DNA of 64,000 bases from JAUVXJ01 sp034411995 (GTDB lineage Bacteria; Chloroflexota; Anaerolineae; UBA7937; B3-Chlor). The translations under genes were made by a program, and so were the position numbers. Below are positions 8,201 to 17,489 of the stretch, piece after piece; the stretch's first letter is position 1; each line of letters opens with the position of its first letter. Where the stretch lies: the NCBI GenBank assembly GCA_034411995.1, contig DAOUME010000011.1, positions 124,001-188,000 of the forward strand. The letters are read 5' to 3'. The notes beneath the pieces were generated by a model. That model had not been told where the DNA came from. It was given only the letters and a program-made list of their open reading frames with translations, and did not search any database.

Positions 8201-10090
8201 CTAGAAGTAATAGTGCGGCACGATGTAGCATAGGAGGCACAGGGCATCGAAGAGGGCGAAGCAGGCCACGTAGGCCCCAGCGAGAGGGCGCCAGTCGGCA
8301 GTCCTCATCAAGCGGCGCACGCCGAAGGTGAAGAGGGTGGCGATGATGACCAGCGCGGGGAACAAGTACCTGCCTTGAGGCTGCCATGGGCTGCCTATCG
8401 TGGGAAGGAAGGTCTGGATCAGGATCAGGACGAGGCCGGCGACAAACAGCAGCAGGGTCCGGTCACGGGAGTCAGGCGGCCAGTCATGGTTCTGCCTGCG
8501 CTGCTTCAGCATGCCGACGCTCCACGAGACCAACCCGGCTGCAGAGGTCACCGTGAGCAGGGCCAGGAGGGCATACCAGAAGGGGTGCAGCGGGAGTGTG
8601 AGCCAGCCAAAGTTGGCCCAGAAGCCAGCAAAGGTGAGGAGGACATAGAGCAGGTATCTCTCTAGCGACGCGAGGTCGTAGCTTCGAACGTCCAGCAGTG
8701 GTCGCAGTTTGACGTACCGGTTCAGTTCCTGGAGGAAAGGCCGGACACGCCGGGCAGCCTCCTCAGCCGAACCGTTGCAGAGCAGATTCGAGCTCGTCTT
8801 CTGGCCTTCGGTCAGCGCCAGATCATCGAAGTAGACGTAACCTGTCGCTTCCGCTAGCTGGCCACCGGCGGCGAGCATGATTCTGATCGTCCTGGCGTGG
8901 GGGGAGACCAGGTGCGTTACGCTGTCGTGGGTCCATTCTTCTCCAGCCACGAAGGGCGTGGTGCTCCGTCCCTCATCGTCCTCCACGAGCAGCGATCCTG
9001 CTCGATCCCCCCCGGAGCTCACCACCCAGCCCTCCAGCGTGACGCTCTTCCCGCGCAGGGCTCTCACGGTATTGAACGGGAGGGACTGCATCAGCCTGCC
9101 CTTGCTGATGCGCAGAGCGTAGCTGCCCGACCTGGCGACCACATCACTCCTGGTATCTCCCATGGTCTGTGGCAACCGGACCCATCCGGCGCTCTCCTCC
9201 CCGCGCCAGCTCAAGGCGATTCCCAGCAGCAGCAGGATCAGCGCCCCGGAGATGCCGAGGAGGCGTTTGTGACTTCTCTTCACCAGTACAGGCCGGCCCC
9301 AGAGACTGATCAGAATGGCGACGAGGACGAGGGGCAGAGTAAAGGCGCCGGTGACTTTGGAGAGCGCGGCCAGGACCGCCAGACCACCCGCGGTGAGACC
9401 CGAACTCGTCGTGAGTCCATTTCTGACCACTCTGCTTACTTGCCAGATGAGAAGGGACGCGACCAGGGTGGCCAGCACGTCGTTGTTGGCGGAGGCGCCG
9501 ATGAAGGCGAACATAGGAAGAAGGCAGACGAAGGCCGGAACAGCGACCATCATGAACCGGTCGTGGGGAAAGAGCTGGAACGCCACCAGACAGGCCACGG
9601 CGACGGTAGCTGCCCTGAGCAGGACGGAGAACCAGCGCATGACGTAGAGGTAGAAGAGGACGTCGTGGCCTGGCAAGAGTCTGAAGACGAGGGCCGAGAC
9701 GAAGTAGTAGAGGGGGCTCTTGTCACCAAGCCGGGTGCCAGACCGGATGAGGAATGGATCCTCTGCAAAGGAGGCAGGCAGTGGGTCCGGTTGTTCACGA
9801 CCTACGAACTTCCAGAAGTCGGACTTTGCCAGCGAGGTCAGTATCTCTCGCTGTAAGTCGAGGGACAGGTCTTCGCTGCGCAGCGGCCAGCCCTTCTCCG
9901 AGAGACGGATGGCGTACTCCAGGTGCCGGGGCTCGTCAGGTGCCTGCCAGGGCGGGATGACGACGCTATACAGCAATCCCACAGCGAGGCTCAGGCATAC
10001 CCACGCGGCGATGAGGCCCGCGTGGAACGTTCGCAGGTTGCAGTGGTGTGCAGACATCGGTTCTCGAACAGGATCAGACAGGCTGGCCAT
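8201..10090 (-). CDS. DUF2142-type polytopic membrane protein (GT-C fold, probable glycosyltransferase)
   Basis: About 629 residues with roughly a dozen hydrophobic helices. After the first helix comes the acidic loop motif PPWQAPDEPRHLEYA (near residue 45), the position of the catalytic acidic residues in GT-C glycosyltransferases and the DUF2142 signature. A large non-membrane part (GYVYFDDLAL, with preceding beta strands, near 360-460) interrupts the helices, which fits a carbohydrate-binding-like periplasmic domain. The frame stays open upstream into the neighbouring gene; ATG 10090 is the first start beyond that gene's stop, though no good ribosome-binding site is seen. Likely acts on polyprenyl-linked sugars at the outer membrane face. 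Confidence 0.7.
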   Translation of the reverse strand: MASLSDPVREPMSAHHCNLRTFHAGLIAAWVCLSLAVGLLYSVVIPPWQAPDEPRHLEYAIRLSEKGWPLRSEDLSLDLQREILTSLAKSDFWKFVGREQPDPLPASFAEDPFLIRSGTRLGDKSPLYYFVSALVFRLLPGHDVLFYLYVMRWFSVLLRAATVAVACLVAFQLFPHDRFMMVAVPAFVCLLPMFAFIGASANNDVLATLVASLLIWQVSRVVRNGLTTSSGLTAGGLAVLAALSKVTGAFTLPLVLVAILISLWGRPVLVKRSHKRLLGISGALILLLLGIALSWRGEESAGWVRLPQTMGDTRSDVVARSGSYALRISKGRLMQSLPFNTVRALRGKSVTLEGWVVSSGGDRAGSLLVEDDEGRSTTPFVAGEEWTHDSVTHLVSPHARTIRIMLAAGGQLAEATGYVYFDDLALTEGQKTSSNLLCNGSAEEAARRVRPFLQELNRYVKLRPLLDVRSYDLASLERYLLYVLLTFAGFWANFGWLTLPLHPFWYALLALLTVTSAAGLVSWSVGMLKQRRQNHDWPPDSRDRTLLLFVAGLVLILIQTFLPTIGSPWQPQGRYLFPALVIIATLFTFGVRRLMRTADWRPLAGAYVACFALFDALCLLCYIVPHYYF

Positions 10091-10145
10091 GGGGGACTTC
10101 ACCAGCGGCGTGGACACGACTCTCGAGAGGAGCGGCGCCAGTCGA

Positions 10146-12458
10146 TCACTCCATAGCCAGGGGCAGGTACTCGCGATTGCCCGGTGAGGTGATCGTCCAC
10201 TCCCCAAGTGGACACAGATCATCCCGGACGCGATTGCCCTCGTCATCGAAGACGGCCAGCCGTTGCATGGTCTCCAGCAGGTACATGCCGGCGAGCACCC
10301 GGTAGTGCCCCGGGGGCAGATCGCTGGGGAAGCGTATGTGGTGCCGGTCTGAGACGGTCTCGCTCTCTCGCCAATATGAGGTGGGGTAGGAGCCGCCTCG
10401 GGGGTACCTGTCGCTCTGCGCCACGATGTGTCCTTCCCCGTCAACGATGTGGACGAAGACGGTGTAATCCTCCGTCATCTCAGTCCGGGCTTGCCAGTAC
10501 AGGTCTATGTATCCGCCTCCAGTGGCCAACAGGCGGCCGTCGACATCGTATCCCAATAGCGATACCTGCTCCCCTAGCTCGTAGTGCACGGGGTTCTGTA
10601 TGGAGTACGAGGGTGGCAAGGCGGGGTCCACGGCGAAACGGGCGAGAGTGGCCGTGTGACCAAGCTGCGTGCCTTCGGAGTCGACCAGAGGCAGATAGAC
10701 CAGATCAGGATAGGTATAGAGTGCGATGGTGAAACGCGCCAGGCCTGGCGCCGGGAACCGGGGACCCACACGGACAGTATAGGCATCCTTGATGATCTGA
10801 CCCTCTTTCCAGAAGGAGGTGGGGTAGTTGCCGTGGCCCGGATACGCGGCTACCTGACCGTACATCCTCTCATCGGGGCCGAGCCAGCCGAAACTGACTG
10901 TGTAGTTCGCCTCCATGTCGGCCAGGGCGCGCCAGTAGAGGGTGACGGGTACGAACTGGCCGGCAGTCAGTCTCTCCGCTCCCACTTCATAGGCCACCAG
11001 TTCGATCTGGTCGTCGAACCTGAGGCCGACGTGGTTGGCGACGAGAGCCGCTTCGTCCGTGGTGAGGATGGGAGGTCGAGCGTAGACCGGGCGGATGTAG
11101 AGCAGAGGTGAGATGACACCCAGGAAGAGCATCGCCAATCCTGAGAGCAAGATGGGGATACGGCGCCAGCGGCCGGGACTGAGCTGAACCACGCCCAGGG
11201 AGAGCAAGACACTGATGCCGGAGATGGCAGGGAGGGCGTACCTGCCTCGCAGGACGGGATCGCTGATGATCAGAGTGCGATAGATGGCCAGAGAGCAGAA
11301 GAGCAAGACGGCCAGGAGAACCTGCGAGACGGCGGCCTTGGAAGAGCGGCTGGCCTTGCCCAGAAAGAAGAGCACGAGGCCCGAGATCGCCGCCAGGCAG
11401 AGGATGCCTAACGCCTGGTATACCCAGTCTGCGGCGCTGACATTGCCCCACCCGAACGAGGCCCAGAACGAAGTATAGAAGTATCGCAACCCGTCCGGGA
11501 GCACGCTCCAATCCATGCGGCTCAAGGATGCCCCCGGGTCTCTGATGTCGCTGAGAAACTGTGCCAGAAGCTCAGCGGAACGCGTGGTGGGCGTTCCATA
11601 CAAGGCCAGGCTGCGCAAGAACCACCAGCTAGAGACCAGGCCCGCGCCGAGGAGCAGGAGGACGACTCCTCCCAGGGCTACGAGCAACGACCTCCGGTGG
11701 CGCAGCAACCTCACCGTACCCACACCGACGCAGGTGAGGACCAGCGGGAGCAGGGCCAAGGCGTTGTACTTGGACAACAGTGCCAGTCCGGTGCAGAGGC
11801 CAAGGGCCAGCAGATCCCTGAGCGCGGGACTGCGGACGACGACTCTGACCGAGAACAGGAGGGTGAGAGCAGAGAAGAGAGTGACCATGATGTCGTTGTT
11901 GATCACGCTGCTCATGAACAAGAAGGTGGGGCAGAAAGCGTTCAACGCCATGGCACCCAGGGCGATCTCTCGTTGGTCGGGGAACAGCAGTCGAGCCAAC
12001 CAGTAGGTCACGAAGACGACCAGGGTCCCGATGAGAACGGACACCAGCCTGGCTGTGTGGACCGCGAGTGGAGTCCCGTGGTAGGGAAAGGCCTCTGCAT
12101 CTGAGTGGAGAAAGCGGTTGGCACCGCCTTCCATGATCCCGGTAGGTGCGAAGGGGTTTTCGACCGGCTCGAACTGGTCGCTCGTGTCCACCCAGGAGGT
12201 CAACAAGGCGGTCACCGCATAGAAGAGAGGCGGGTGACTCATTTCGTCCAGGGAGGAGATGGTGTCCTCCTGGCTGGGGAGGGAAAGGTTGGTGACCAGG
12301 AATCTGACGTGATGGTAGTGCCCCAATTCGTCGGGGCCTTCAAAGATGGGCGTAACCAGGCTGTACAGGATACCCAACACGAGCTGGGCTGATAGGATGG
12401 CGGCTACCAGCCAACGCCATTCGTCACCTATCCAAGAGAGGGCTCGGGAGGCTTTCAT
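10146..12458 (-). CDS. GT39/DUF2142-like membrane glycosyltransferase with two C-terminal beta domains
   Basis: About 770 residues. The N-terminal half has some ten helices with the acidic loop TPIFEGPDELGHYHHVRFL near residue 45, the GT-C position. From residue about 470 there are two related non-membrane domains: one with IELVAYEV then PVTLYWRALADMEANYTV and NYPTSFWKEGQI, the other with VSLLGYDV then IDLYWQARTEMTEDYTV and SYPTSYWRESET. This duplicated beta-sandwich is common at the end of Chloroflexota GT39-like proteins and probably binds glycan outside the cell. Start is ATG 12458; a TTG at 12476 is an alternative. It lies 55 bp upstream of the preceding GT-C gene in the same direction, as expected for an envelope-polysaccharide operon. 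Confidence 0.75.
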   Translation of the reverse strand: MKASRALSWIGDEWRWLVAAILSAQLVLGILYSLVTPIFEGPDELGHYHHVRFLVTNLSLPSQEDTISSLDEMSHPPLFYAVTALLTSWVDTSDQFEPVENPFAPTGIMEGGANRFLHSDAEAFPYHGTPLAVHTARLVSVLIGTLVVFVTYWLARLLFPDQREIALGAMALNAFCPTFLFMSSVINNDIMVTLFSALTLLFSVRVVVRSPALRDLLALGLCTGLALLSKYNALALLPLVLTCVGVGTVRLLRHRRSLLVALGGVVLLLLGAGLVSSWWFLRSLALYGTPTTRSAELLAQFLSDIRDPGASLSRMDWSVLPDGLRYFYTSFWASFGWGNVSAADWVYQALGILCLAAISGLVLFFLGKASRSSKAAVSQVLLAVLLFCSLAIYRTLIISDPVLRGRYALPAISGISVLLSLGVVQLSPGRWRRIPILLSGLAMLFLGVISPLLYIRPVYARPPILTTDEAALVANHVGLRFDDQIELVAYEVGAERLTAGQFVPVTLYWRALADMEANYTVSFGWLGPDERMYGQVAAYPGHGNYPTSFWKEGQIIKDAYTVRVGPRFPAPGLARFTIALYTYPDLVYLPLVDSEGTQLGHTATLARFAVDPALPPSYSIQNPVHYELGEQVSLLGYDVDGRLLATGGGYIDLYWQARTEMTEDYTVFVHIVDGEGHIVAQSDRYPRGGSYPTSYWRESETVSDRHHIRFPSDLPPGHYRVLAGMYLLETMQRLAVFDDEGNRVRDDLCPLGEWTITSPGNREYLPLAME

Positions 12459-12584
12459 CTGATCCAGAAGGCGCAACGCGTGGCGACCCCACGGACGGCG
12501 AGCCTTGCCGCAGGGATGGCCGCCGGACGGTACAAAACGTGGGCGGAGGACAACGCGGCGGTCGAACAGTTGCCGGGTGCATGT

Positions 12585-13748
12585 TCAGAGTCTCTTGCGG
12601 ACGGTCTGAACGTATTCCACCGCGAAGGCAGCCGCGACTCCTGCGGCCAACCCCAACGCCGCGCCCAGGATAGCGTTGAGCTTGGGAGCAGGCCCCAGCA
12701 GTCTCGCCCTGGATGCTCTGCTCAGTATCTGGGTATTGGTCTGGAAGAATTCGCTCTCCTGTAGCTCAGCTCTGATCGCTTCGTAGGCGATGGAGGCCAC
12801 ATTGCGCGCACGCACCAGGCGCTCCAGCTCCAGTTGATCCAGGGCCAGTTGCTCCTGTAGTGCTCCCACCTGGGCGTCCAACTGGTCGACCACACCGGAG
12901 ATGACCTCTTCCTCGTTCTCCAGCAACTCGATCACCCCATCCAGGGTTTCCTGCTCCTGGAGGAGCTCGACGAAGAGGTGGCCCCTGGCAGAGATGACCT
13001 GAGTGTCGACGAGTTGCAGGGGCAAATCGTCGATGCTGCCACCAGAATCTCGCGCCAAGCGTGCACTCTCCAGGAGCAGCCTCAGGTTGTCCAGTGCCTG
13101 CTCGTGTTCGGCCAGCAGCTCCATCTTCTTTTGCAGTCGTGCACCGTCCATGCCCAGAACAGCGAAGGTGTAATCAGCCTCTGGCGGCTGAACGGACCCA
13201 TATCCCGGCCCCTTCTCCTGCCTGAACGCGTTCAACTCCTCCTCAGCGGACTCCAGTTCCTGTTTGACCGCTTCGAACTGGGTACTCCAGCCGGCCTGGG
13301 TGCCTTTCGCCTCTCCTACGTACTGTTCTGCCCAGGTGTTGGCGATGAGGACCGCCTTCTCCTGGTCAGAGGCCTGGGCGCTGATGCGGAACAGCATGGG
13401 ATTGTCACTATCTTCACGCACCGTCACCTTCGACATGAGAACGCCTGGCTTCTTCTCCTTCACGGACAGGCTTGGCCCGATGGCGTCGATGACGCGACTC
13501 TCCACAGCTTCGGTTCGGGCCAGGGCTGGGTAGAGCTTGAGCACGGTGCGGTCCATGCCCCCGAGCCGAGGAACAGTGTAGAGCTCGTGGGTTTGCTCCA
13601 TAAGGGTGACGGTGGCTTCGTATGTAGGCTCCTTGATGAAACTAACCACTACTGCTGCCACAGTGGCCACCACGAAGACCAAGGCCACGGCCTTCCATTG
13701 TCTCAACACTACGTCCAGGTAGTATCTGATATCCAGCTCTAGTTCCAT
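12585..13748 (-). CDS. Wzz-type polysaccharide chain-length determinant
   Basis: 387 residues. An N-terminal segment DIRYYLDVVLRQWKAVALV runs into a first membrane helix (residues about 19-38), a long extracytoplasmic part rich in heptads (residues about 170-330) forms coiled coil, and a second helix (AILGAALGLAAGVAAAFAVE) stands close to the C-terminus. This is the classic Wzz/BtrK topology controlling polysaccharide chain length. No cytoplasmic tyrosine-kinase domain is fused. It lies first in the minus-strand set with the two GT-C genes, supporting a role in cell-surface glycan export. Confidence 0.85.
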   Translation of the reverse strand: MELELDIRYYLDVVLRQWKAVALVFVVATVAAVVVSFIKEPTYEATVTLMEQTHELYTVPRLGGMDRTVLKLYPALARTEAVESRVIDAIGPSLSVKEKKPGVLMSKVTVREDSDNPMLFRISAQASDQEKAVLIANTWAEQYVGEAKGTQAGWSTQFEAVKQELESAEEELNAFRQEKGPGYGSVQPPEADYTFAVLGMDGARLQKKMELLAEHEQALDNLRLLLESARLARDSGGSIDDLPLQLVDTQVISARGHLFVELLQEQETLDGVIELLENEEEVISGVVDQLDAQVGALQEQLALDQLELERLVRARNVASIAYEAIRAELQESEFFQTNTQILSRASRARLLGPAPKLNAILGAALGLAAGVAAAFAVEYVQTVRKRL

Positions 13749-14205
13749 GGCTATCGCATCTCCAAAGAGTCTCCGCGAGGTCGCTGCGGTGCGCCGTCCA
13801 TCCCAGCACTCGTTCTTGCATCCATTATAAGCGTTTTGACTGTAAACGACCAGTTTCCTCCACGCTGGATAGACGCAAGGCTGGTACCTGGACCTTCACG
13901 ACAGCAGGCGCCGCCTGGGTGGTTTTCCTCTGGATGTCGCCCGCTCACAGGGTGCGGACGGCCTTGCAGCGGCTGGTCTTGCCGGGGACGGCCTTTGTCG
14001 GGCCGACGGACAGACGCCTCCCAACCCGCGTGACTAGATTGAGGCCGGAACAAACCCGGAGGGTTGGTCTGTCACCAGGGGAAGGCTTCTGCAGGGTAGA
14101 GGGCATCGAGCATCGGCACAGAGGCAGGGTGGCCGAGCGAATATGCAGGGGCTATAATCGACGACGAGTGTGCAAGGGGGACGAGAGCCGCTCTGTCCCA
14201 AGCTG
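13749..14205. other. Intergenic region between divergent genes; -10 element for the Wzz gene
   Basis: This stretch lies between the divergent Wzz and LysM genes. On the minus strand a perfect TATAAT (13829-13824) stands about 75 bp upstream of the Wzz start, with only a weak -35 (TGGTCG). No protein-coding frame with recognisable features was seen, although one minus-strand frame stays open for about 100 codons. Confidence 0.45.
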
Positions 14206-14235
14206 TTGACCTTGCTGGTCCGGCTGCGGTATAAT
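14206..14235 (+). promoter_or_regulatory. Sigma-70-type promoter of the LysM gene
   Basis: TTGACC (14206-14211), 18-nt spacer, TATAAT (14230-14235), 29 bp before the start codon at 14265. Confidence 0.65.
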
Positions 14236-14264
14236 TGTTGGGAGAAGGTGCAGGGAGAGTCGAG

Positions 14265-14891
14265 ATGAACTCAACCAGCCGCTGGGGAGCGATTGGCAGG
14301 GGTGTCAGAAGTAGAGGGCGCGAGATTGCCCTGGTCGTTGTCTTGCTCTTGATCAACTACCTGATCTTCAGTCGCCTGGTGCTGATGGTCTCCGGAGATC
14401 GCCGGGCGACTCCAACACCTACCAGGACCCCCAAGCCGACCTTCACCCCGCTTGCGGTCATCGTGGACACGCCCACTTTGGCTCCGGAACCCACTCCCAC
14501 CGAGGAGCCCTCGCCTGCTGCCTCGCCCACGATGCGCACGCACGTCGTAGAGAGCGGCGAGACATTGAGCGAGATTGCGCGCACGTATGGCACGACGGTG
14601 GACGCCATCGTGGAGGAGAATGACCTGGGCAGCGCCGATGCGCTGATACGAGAAGGGCAGGAATTGCTGATCCCATCCTCTGCGGCTCCGCTTCCCACGT
14701 CAGAAGGCACAGCCGTGGCGTCATCCTCGCCATCGTCCACCGTGGGTCAGAAGATTCACGTTGTCCAGGAGGGCGAGACCCTGAGTGAGATAGCCCGCAT
14801 GTACGGTGTCACCACCGAAGAACTCGCGCAGACCAACGGTCTGGACAATCCGAACGCCATACGCGTGGGGCAGGCACTGGTGATCCCGTAG
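14265..14891 (+). CDS. Membrane-anchored protein with Pro/Thr stalk and two LysM domains
   Basis: 208 residues: a short basic N-terminus, one membrane helix (about 24-42, IALVVVLLLINYLIFSRLVL), a Pro/Thr-rich stalk (about 48-90), and two LysM domains (HVVESGETLSEIARTYGT near 93 and IHVVQEGETLSEIARMYGV near 163) with a Ser/Thr linker. LysM binds GlcNAc in peptidoglycan, so the protein likely tethers the membrane to the wall. The ATG has GGGAGAG five bases upstream; an earlier in-frame TTG at 14235 falls inside the -10 box and is excluded. Confidence 0.85.
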   Translation: MNSTSRWGAIGRGVRSRGREIALVVVLLLINYLIFSRLVLMVSGDRRATPTPTRTPKPTFTPLAVIVDTPTLAPEPTPTEEPSPAASPTMRTHVVESGETLSEIARTYGTTVDAIVEENDLGSADALIREGQELLIPSSAAPLPTSEGTAVASSSPSSTVGQKIHVVQEGETLSEIARMYGVTTEELAQTNGLDNPNAIRVGQALVIP

Positions 14892-14936
14892 CCAGGCGGC
14901 GGTAACGGGGCCGCCAGGTTGAGAAAGGGGTGAGGG

Positions 14937-15695
14937 ATGAAGCTGAGATACGTGCTCATCTTGGGGATTCTCGTGTTCCTCAACGGGTTCGTCTTCACCG
15001 TGCTGCTGCTGATGCTCTCACGAGAGACGGCCCGTCCGGCGGCCACGCCGACGATGTTGGCTACCGCCGGCCCCACCTTTCAGCCCACCTTCACCTCTAC
15101 TCCTCTCAGCCCCTCGCCCACACCTACCCCGGAGCCCACGGCCACCACTGTGGCTGAGGAGATTGCCACCAGTACGCTGGTGGTACCGCCAGCTACGGCC
15201 ACCCATACCAGCACCACGGTCCCGCCGACGGAGACCGCGGCGCCAGCTACACCGACGAATACCCCTGGCCTACCTACAGCGACCAGTGAGCCACCCACTG
15301 TGACCGCGACCTCGCAGCCCACCGCTACTCCGACTACTCCAGCGGCCTACGATTTCAGGTACGCAGGCGGGATGCAGAGCTCCCCCAACTGTGGGACGGT
15401 GTACATGAAGGGGAAGATCACGGGAGTAGGAGGTGAGGGGGTGAATGGGAGGACCGTCCGGCTGAGGTTTGCGGGCAACGTGGCCTATCGGGTCAGTGGG
15501 GAGGGCGAGAACCCAGGAGAGTGGGGCTTTTCTCCCCTGGCCCAGGACAACTATCACCTGCCATTCACGTTTCTCATCGACGTCGTAGAGAGTCAAGCGA
15601 ACCCCGTGCCACAGTCAGATACTGTGGAAATCCCGTTCACCGACTGTGCCACGGCGGGCCAGTTCACCAACATCATCTTCGAATACGCTAAATAG
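14937..15695 (+). CDS. Membrane-anchored Pro/Thr-stalk protein with C-terminal beta domain
   Basis: 252 residues: a helix at residues 4-24 (YVLILGILVFLNGFVFTVLL), a stalk of about 110 residues made mostly of Pro, Thr, Ala and Ser, then a domain from about residue 138 (YDFRYAGGM, with two cysteines, SPNCGTVY and TDCATAG) that looks like an Ig-like beta sandwich. Its start resembles that of the preceding LysM protein, and the gene follows it by 45 bp, so an operon is likely. No function can be named. The C-terminal domain is comparable in style with the ectodomain of the four-CNB protein at 33.1 kb. Confidence 0.7.
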   Translation: MKLRYVLILGILVFLNGFVFTVLLLMLSRETARPAATPTMLATAGPTFQPTFTSTPLSPSPTPTPEPTATTVAEEIATSTLVVPPATATHTSTTVPPTETAAPATPTNTPGLPTATSEPPTVTATSQPTATPTTPAAYDFRYAGGMQSSPNCGTVYMKGKITGVGGEGVNGRTVRLRFAGNVAYRVSGEGENPGEWGFSPLAQDNYHLPFTFLIDVVESQANPVPQSDTVEIPFTDCATAGQFTNIIFEYAK

Positions 15696-15760
15696 TGGGG
15701 CGGACTGGCGACCGGACTAAAGCCCCAGGATTTGAGACTGCCCAGGGCCCGACGCCGTGG

Positions 15761-16771
15761 TCAGTTGACCATGGGGATGCTCCGCCCACAAGCCGGGCAG
15801 GAGGAGTCGCTGAGCCTGTTCTTCAGGACGGTTAGACCCCGTCTCTCCACGAGTAGCTCACCACAACCAGGGCAGTAGGTGTTCTCCAGACGGTGACCTG
15901 ACACGTTCCCCAGGTAGACGAAGTCTAGACCCTCCTCTTGGCCTATCTGCCAGCCGCTTTCCAGAGCGCTGAGCGGGGTCGGCGGCGCGTGAAAGCGATA
16001 GGCTGGATAGTAGGCGGTGAGGTGCCACGGCGTCTCGGTCCCCAGTTCATCGTGGATCCTCCTGGCAATACCCCTCAGCACACCCTCTGTGTGGTTGACG
16101 CTGGGGATGACCAGGGTCGTGACCTCCAGGTGCACCCCGTGCTGCCTGGCCCGGCGACAGTTGCGCCAGACTTTCTCTATCTCGACCCCTTTGCAGTGCT
16201 TCCTGACCGCTGCTTCATCTCCTTTGACGTCGACATTCATGGCGTCTAACCCGGCGGCGACGAGCAGATCCAGAGCCTGTGTGGTCATATAGCCGTTGGT
16301 GACGTACGTGTTGTAGAGGCCTGCGTCCGTGGCCAGCCGGAACACGTCCAGTGACCATTCCAGCGAGAGGGTGGGTTCGTTGAAGCTGATAGACGTGCCC
16401 TGGCAGTGCCAGGCGATAGCCGTGTCCACGAACTCGCGGGGCGACAGAAGGCGACCTTCGCCGGGTGGTGACTTGCTGATGTCCCAGTTCTGACACCAGG
16501 GGCATCCGAAGTTGCATCCCCAGCTTCCGGCGGTGAGGGCCACGCTGCCGGGGTGGAAGTGGTGGAATGGTTTCTTCTCGATAGGGTTGGCGGAAAGGGA
16601 AGACACGTTGCCGTAGGTGAGGGTCACGATTCTGCCGTCGACGTTGGTCCGGGTGCGACACCAGCCCATGGAGCCCGGGCGGAGAACGCAGCGCCGCTCG
16701 CAGGTCAGGCAGCGCACCCTGTCGTTTGCCTTCTCTTGCAGGAGGGCCTCACGGACGGATATCTCGCTCAT
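15761..16771 (-). CDS. amrS: AmmeMemoRadiSam system radical SAM enzyme
   Basis: 336 residues. The radical SAM cluster motif is CNFGCPWC (near residue 86). An N-terminal cysteine cluster (CLTCERRCVLRPGSMGWC) and a C-terminal zinc-ribbon-like part (CPGCGELLV ... CPACGRSIP) frame the barrel, and SFNEPTLSLEW and DAMNVDVKGD are family marks. AmrS proteins occur with AMMECR1 and MEMO homologues; their substrate is unknown, and neither partner is in the window. The start overlaps the stop of the upstream stalk protein by 4 bp (ATGA), which suggests translational coupling. Confidence 0.88.
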   Translation of the reverse strand: MSEISVREALLQEKANDRVRCLTCERRCVLRPGSMGWCRTRTNVDGRIVTLTYGNVSSLSANPIEKKPFHHFHPGSVALTAGSWGCNFGCPWCQNWDISKSPPGEGRLLSPREFVDTAIAWHCQGTSISFNEPTLSLEWSLDVFRLATDAGLYNTYVTNGYMTTQALDLLVAAGLDAMNVDVKGDEAAVRKHCKGVEIEKVWRNCRRARQHGVHLEVTTLVIPSVNHTEGVLRGIARRIHDELGTETPWHLTAYYPAYRFHAPPTPLSALESGWQIGQEEGLDFVYLGNVSGHRLENTYCPGCGELLVERRGLTVLKNRLSDSSCPACGRSIPMVN

Positions 16772-17430
16772 GATTGGAGGCGTGTTCGAGCAGGTCTACT
16801 GTGACCGGCAGGCCACATCCAGTGTACGCTGGCAAGAGCCATGGACTGGTCGAGGCGCTGCCGCGAGGAGCCCAGGAAGGCGACCATTCCAGGCATCTCG
16901 TAACCCCAGCAGGGGTTGATCGGTGCATCGTACACTCCCCTCTCCGGACCAGAAGGCTGTGACCGGTGGCGGACGGACGGAGCACCTATCCCCGTGGCAG
17001 GAAGAGTCAGGAATGCCTCCGCGGTGATGGTGACGGTGGGGGTGAGGACCGGAGTTGGTGTGACGGTGGCAGAGATAACCACGGTGGTGGTCACCCCCTC
17101 GGTGTCGGTGATGACCACGGTGACGTTGACGCTCTCCGGAGTGGGCGTGAACGTTGGTATCGGCCGCTGCGTAGGCGTGGGAGGAAGCGTGGCCGTGGGG
17201 GTCGTGCTGGTCTCTGGCCACGCCATGCTGGTCGGGACGAGAGTCGGGGTGCCGGTAGCAGTGGGCGAACTCTCCAGGGCCACCTCGGGCACCAGATGTG
17301 ATCGCACCACCAGGCTGCCGATGCCCAGGCAATACAGAAGGGTGGCCACCGCAGTTACGACGGTGAGCAGGCTGTACAGCCTCTTCTGAGGCACAGTGAG
17401 TTGGGCGTATCGTCGGAAGAGATGCCTCAT
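16768..17430 (-). CDS. Single-TM protein with Pro/Thr-rich exterior
   Basis: 220 residues: a basic N-terminus, a helix at about 20-43 (LLTVVTAVATLLYCLGIGSLVV), a Pro/Thr stalk (about 55-100), a short beta-like island (VNVTVVITDTEGVTTTVVIS), more stalk, and a low-similarity tail. It is coupled to amrS through a 4-bp overlap. The C-terminal 60 residues have a different composition and may not form a conserved domain. Function unknown. Confidence 0.55.
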   Translation of the reverse strand: MRHLFRRYAQLTVPQKRLYSLLTVVTAVATLLYCLGIGSLVVRSHLVPEVALESSPTATGTPTLVPTSMAWPETSTTPTATLPPTPTQRPIPTFTPTPESVNVTVVITDTEGVTTTVVISATVTPTPVLTPTVTITAEAFLTLPATGIGAPSVRHRSQPSGPERGVYDAPINPCWGYEMPGMVAFLGSSRQRLDQSMALASVHWMWPAGHSRPARTRLQS

Positions 17431-17489
17431 GCTGATATGCCGCCATTATTGGTCGTGATCGAAAACACTCGCTCCCGCGACCTCCGTTT

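Noticed and set aside
8897..9856. Highly charged plus-strand frame of over 300 codons
   Set aside because: It lies opposite the GT-C membrane protein, whose hydrophobic helices and domain motifs are clear; the plus frame has no domain.
13751..14053. Minus-strand frame of 100 codons upstream of the Wzz gene
   Set aside because: Arg/Pro-rich, no domain, and it spans the -10 element of the Wzz gene.
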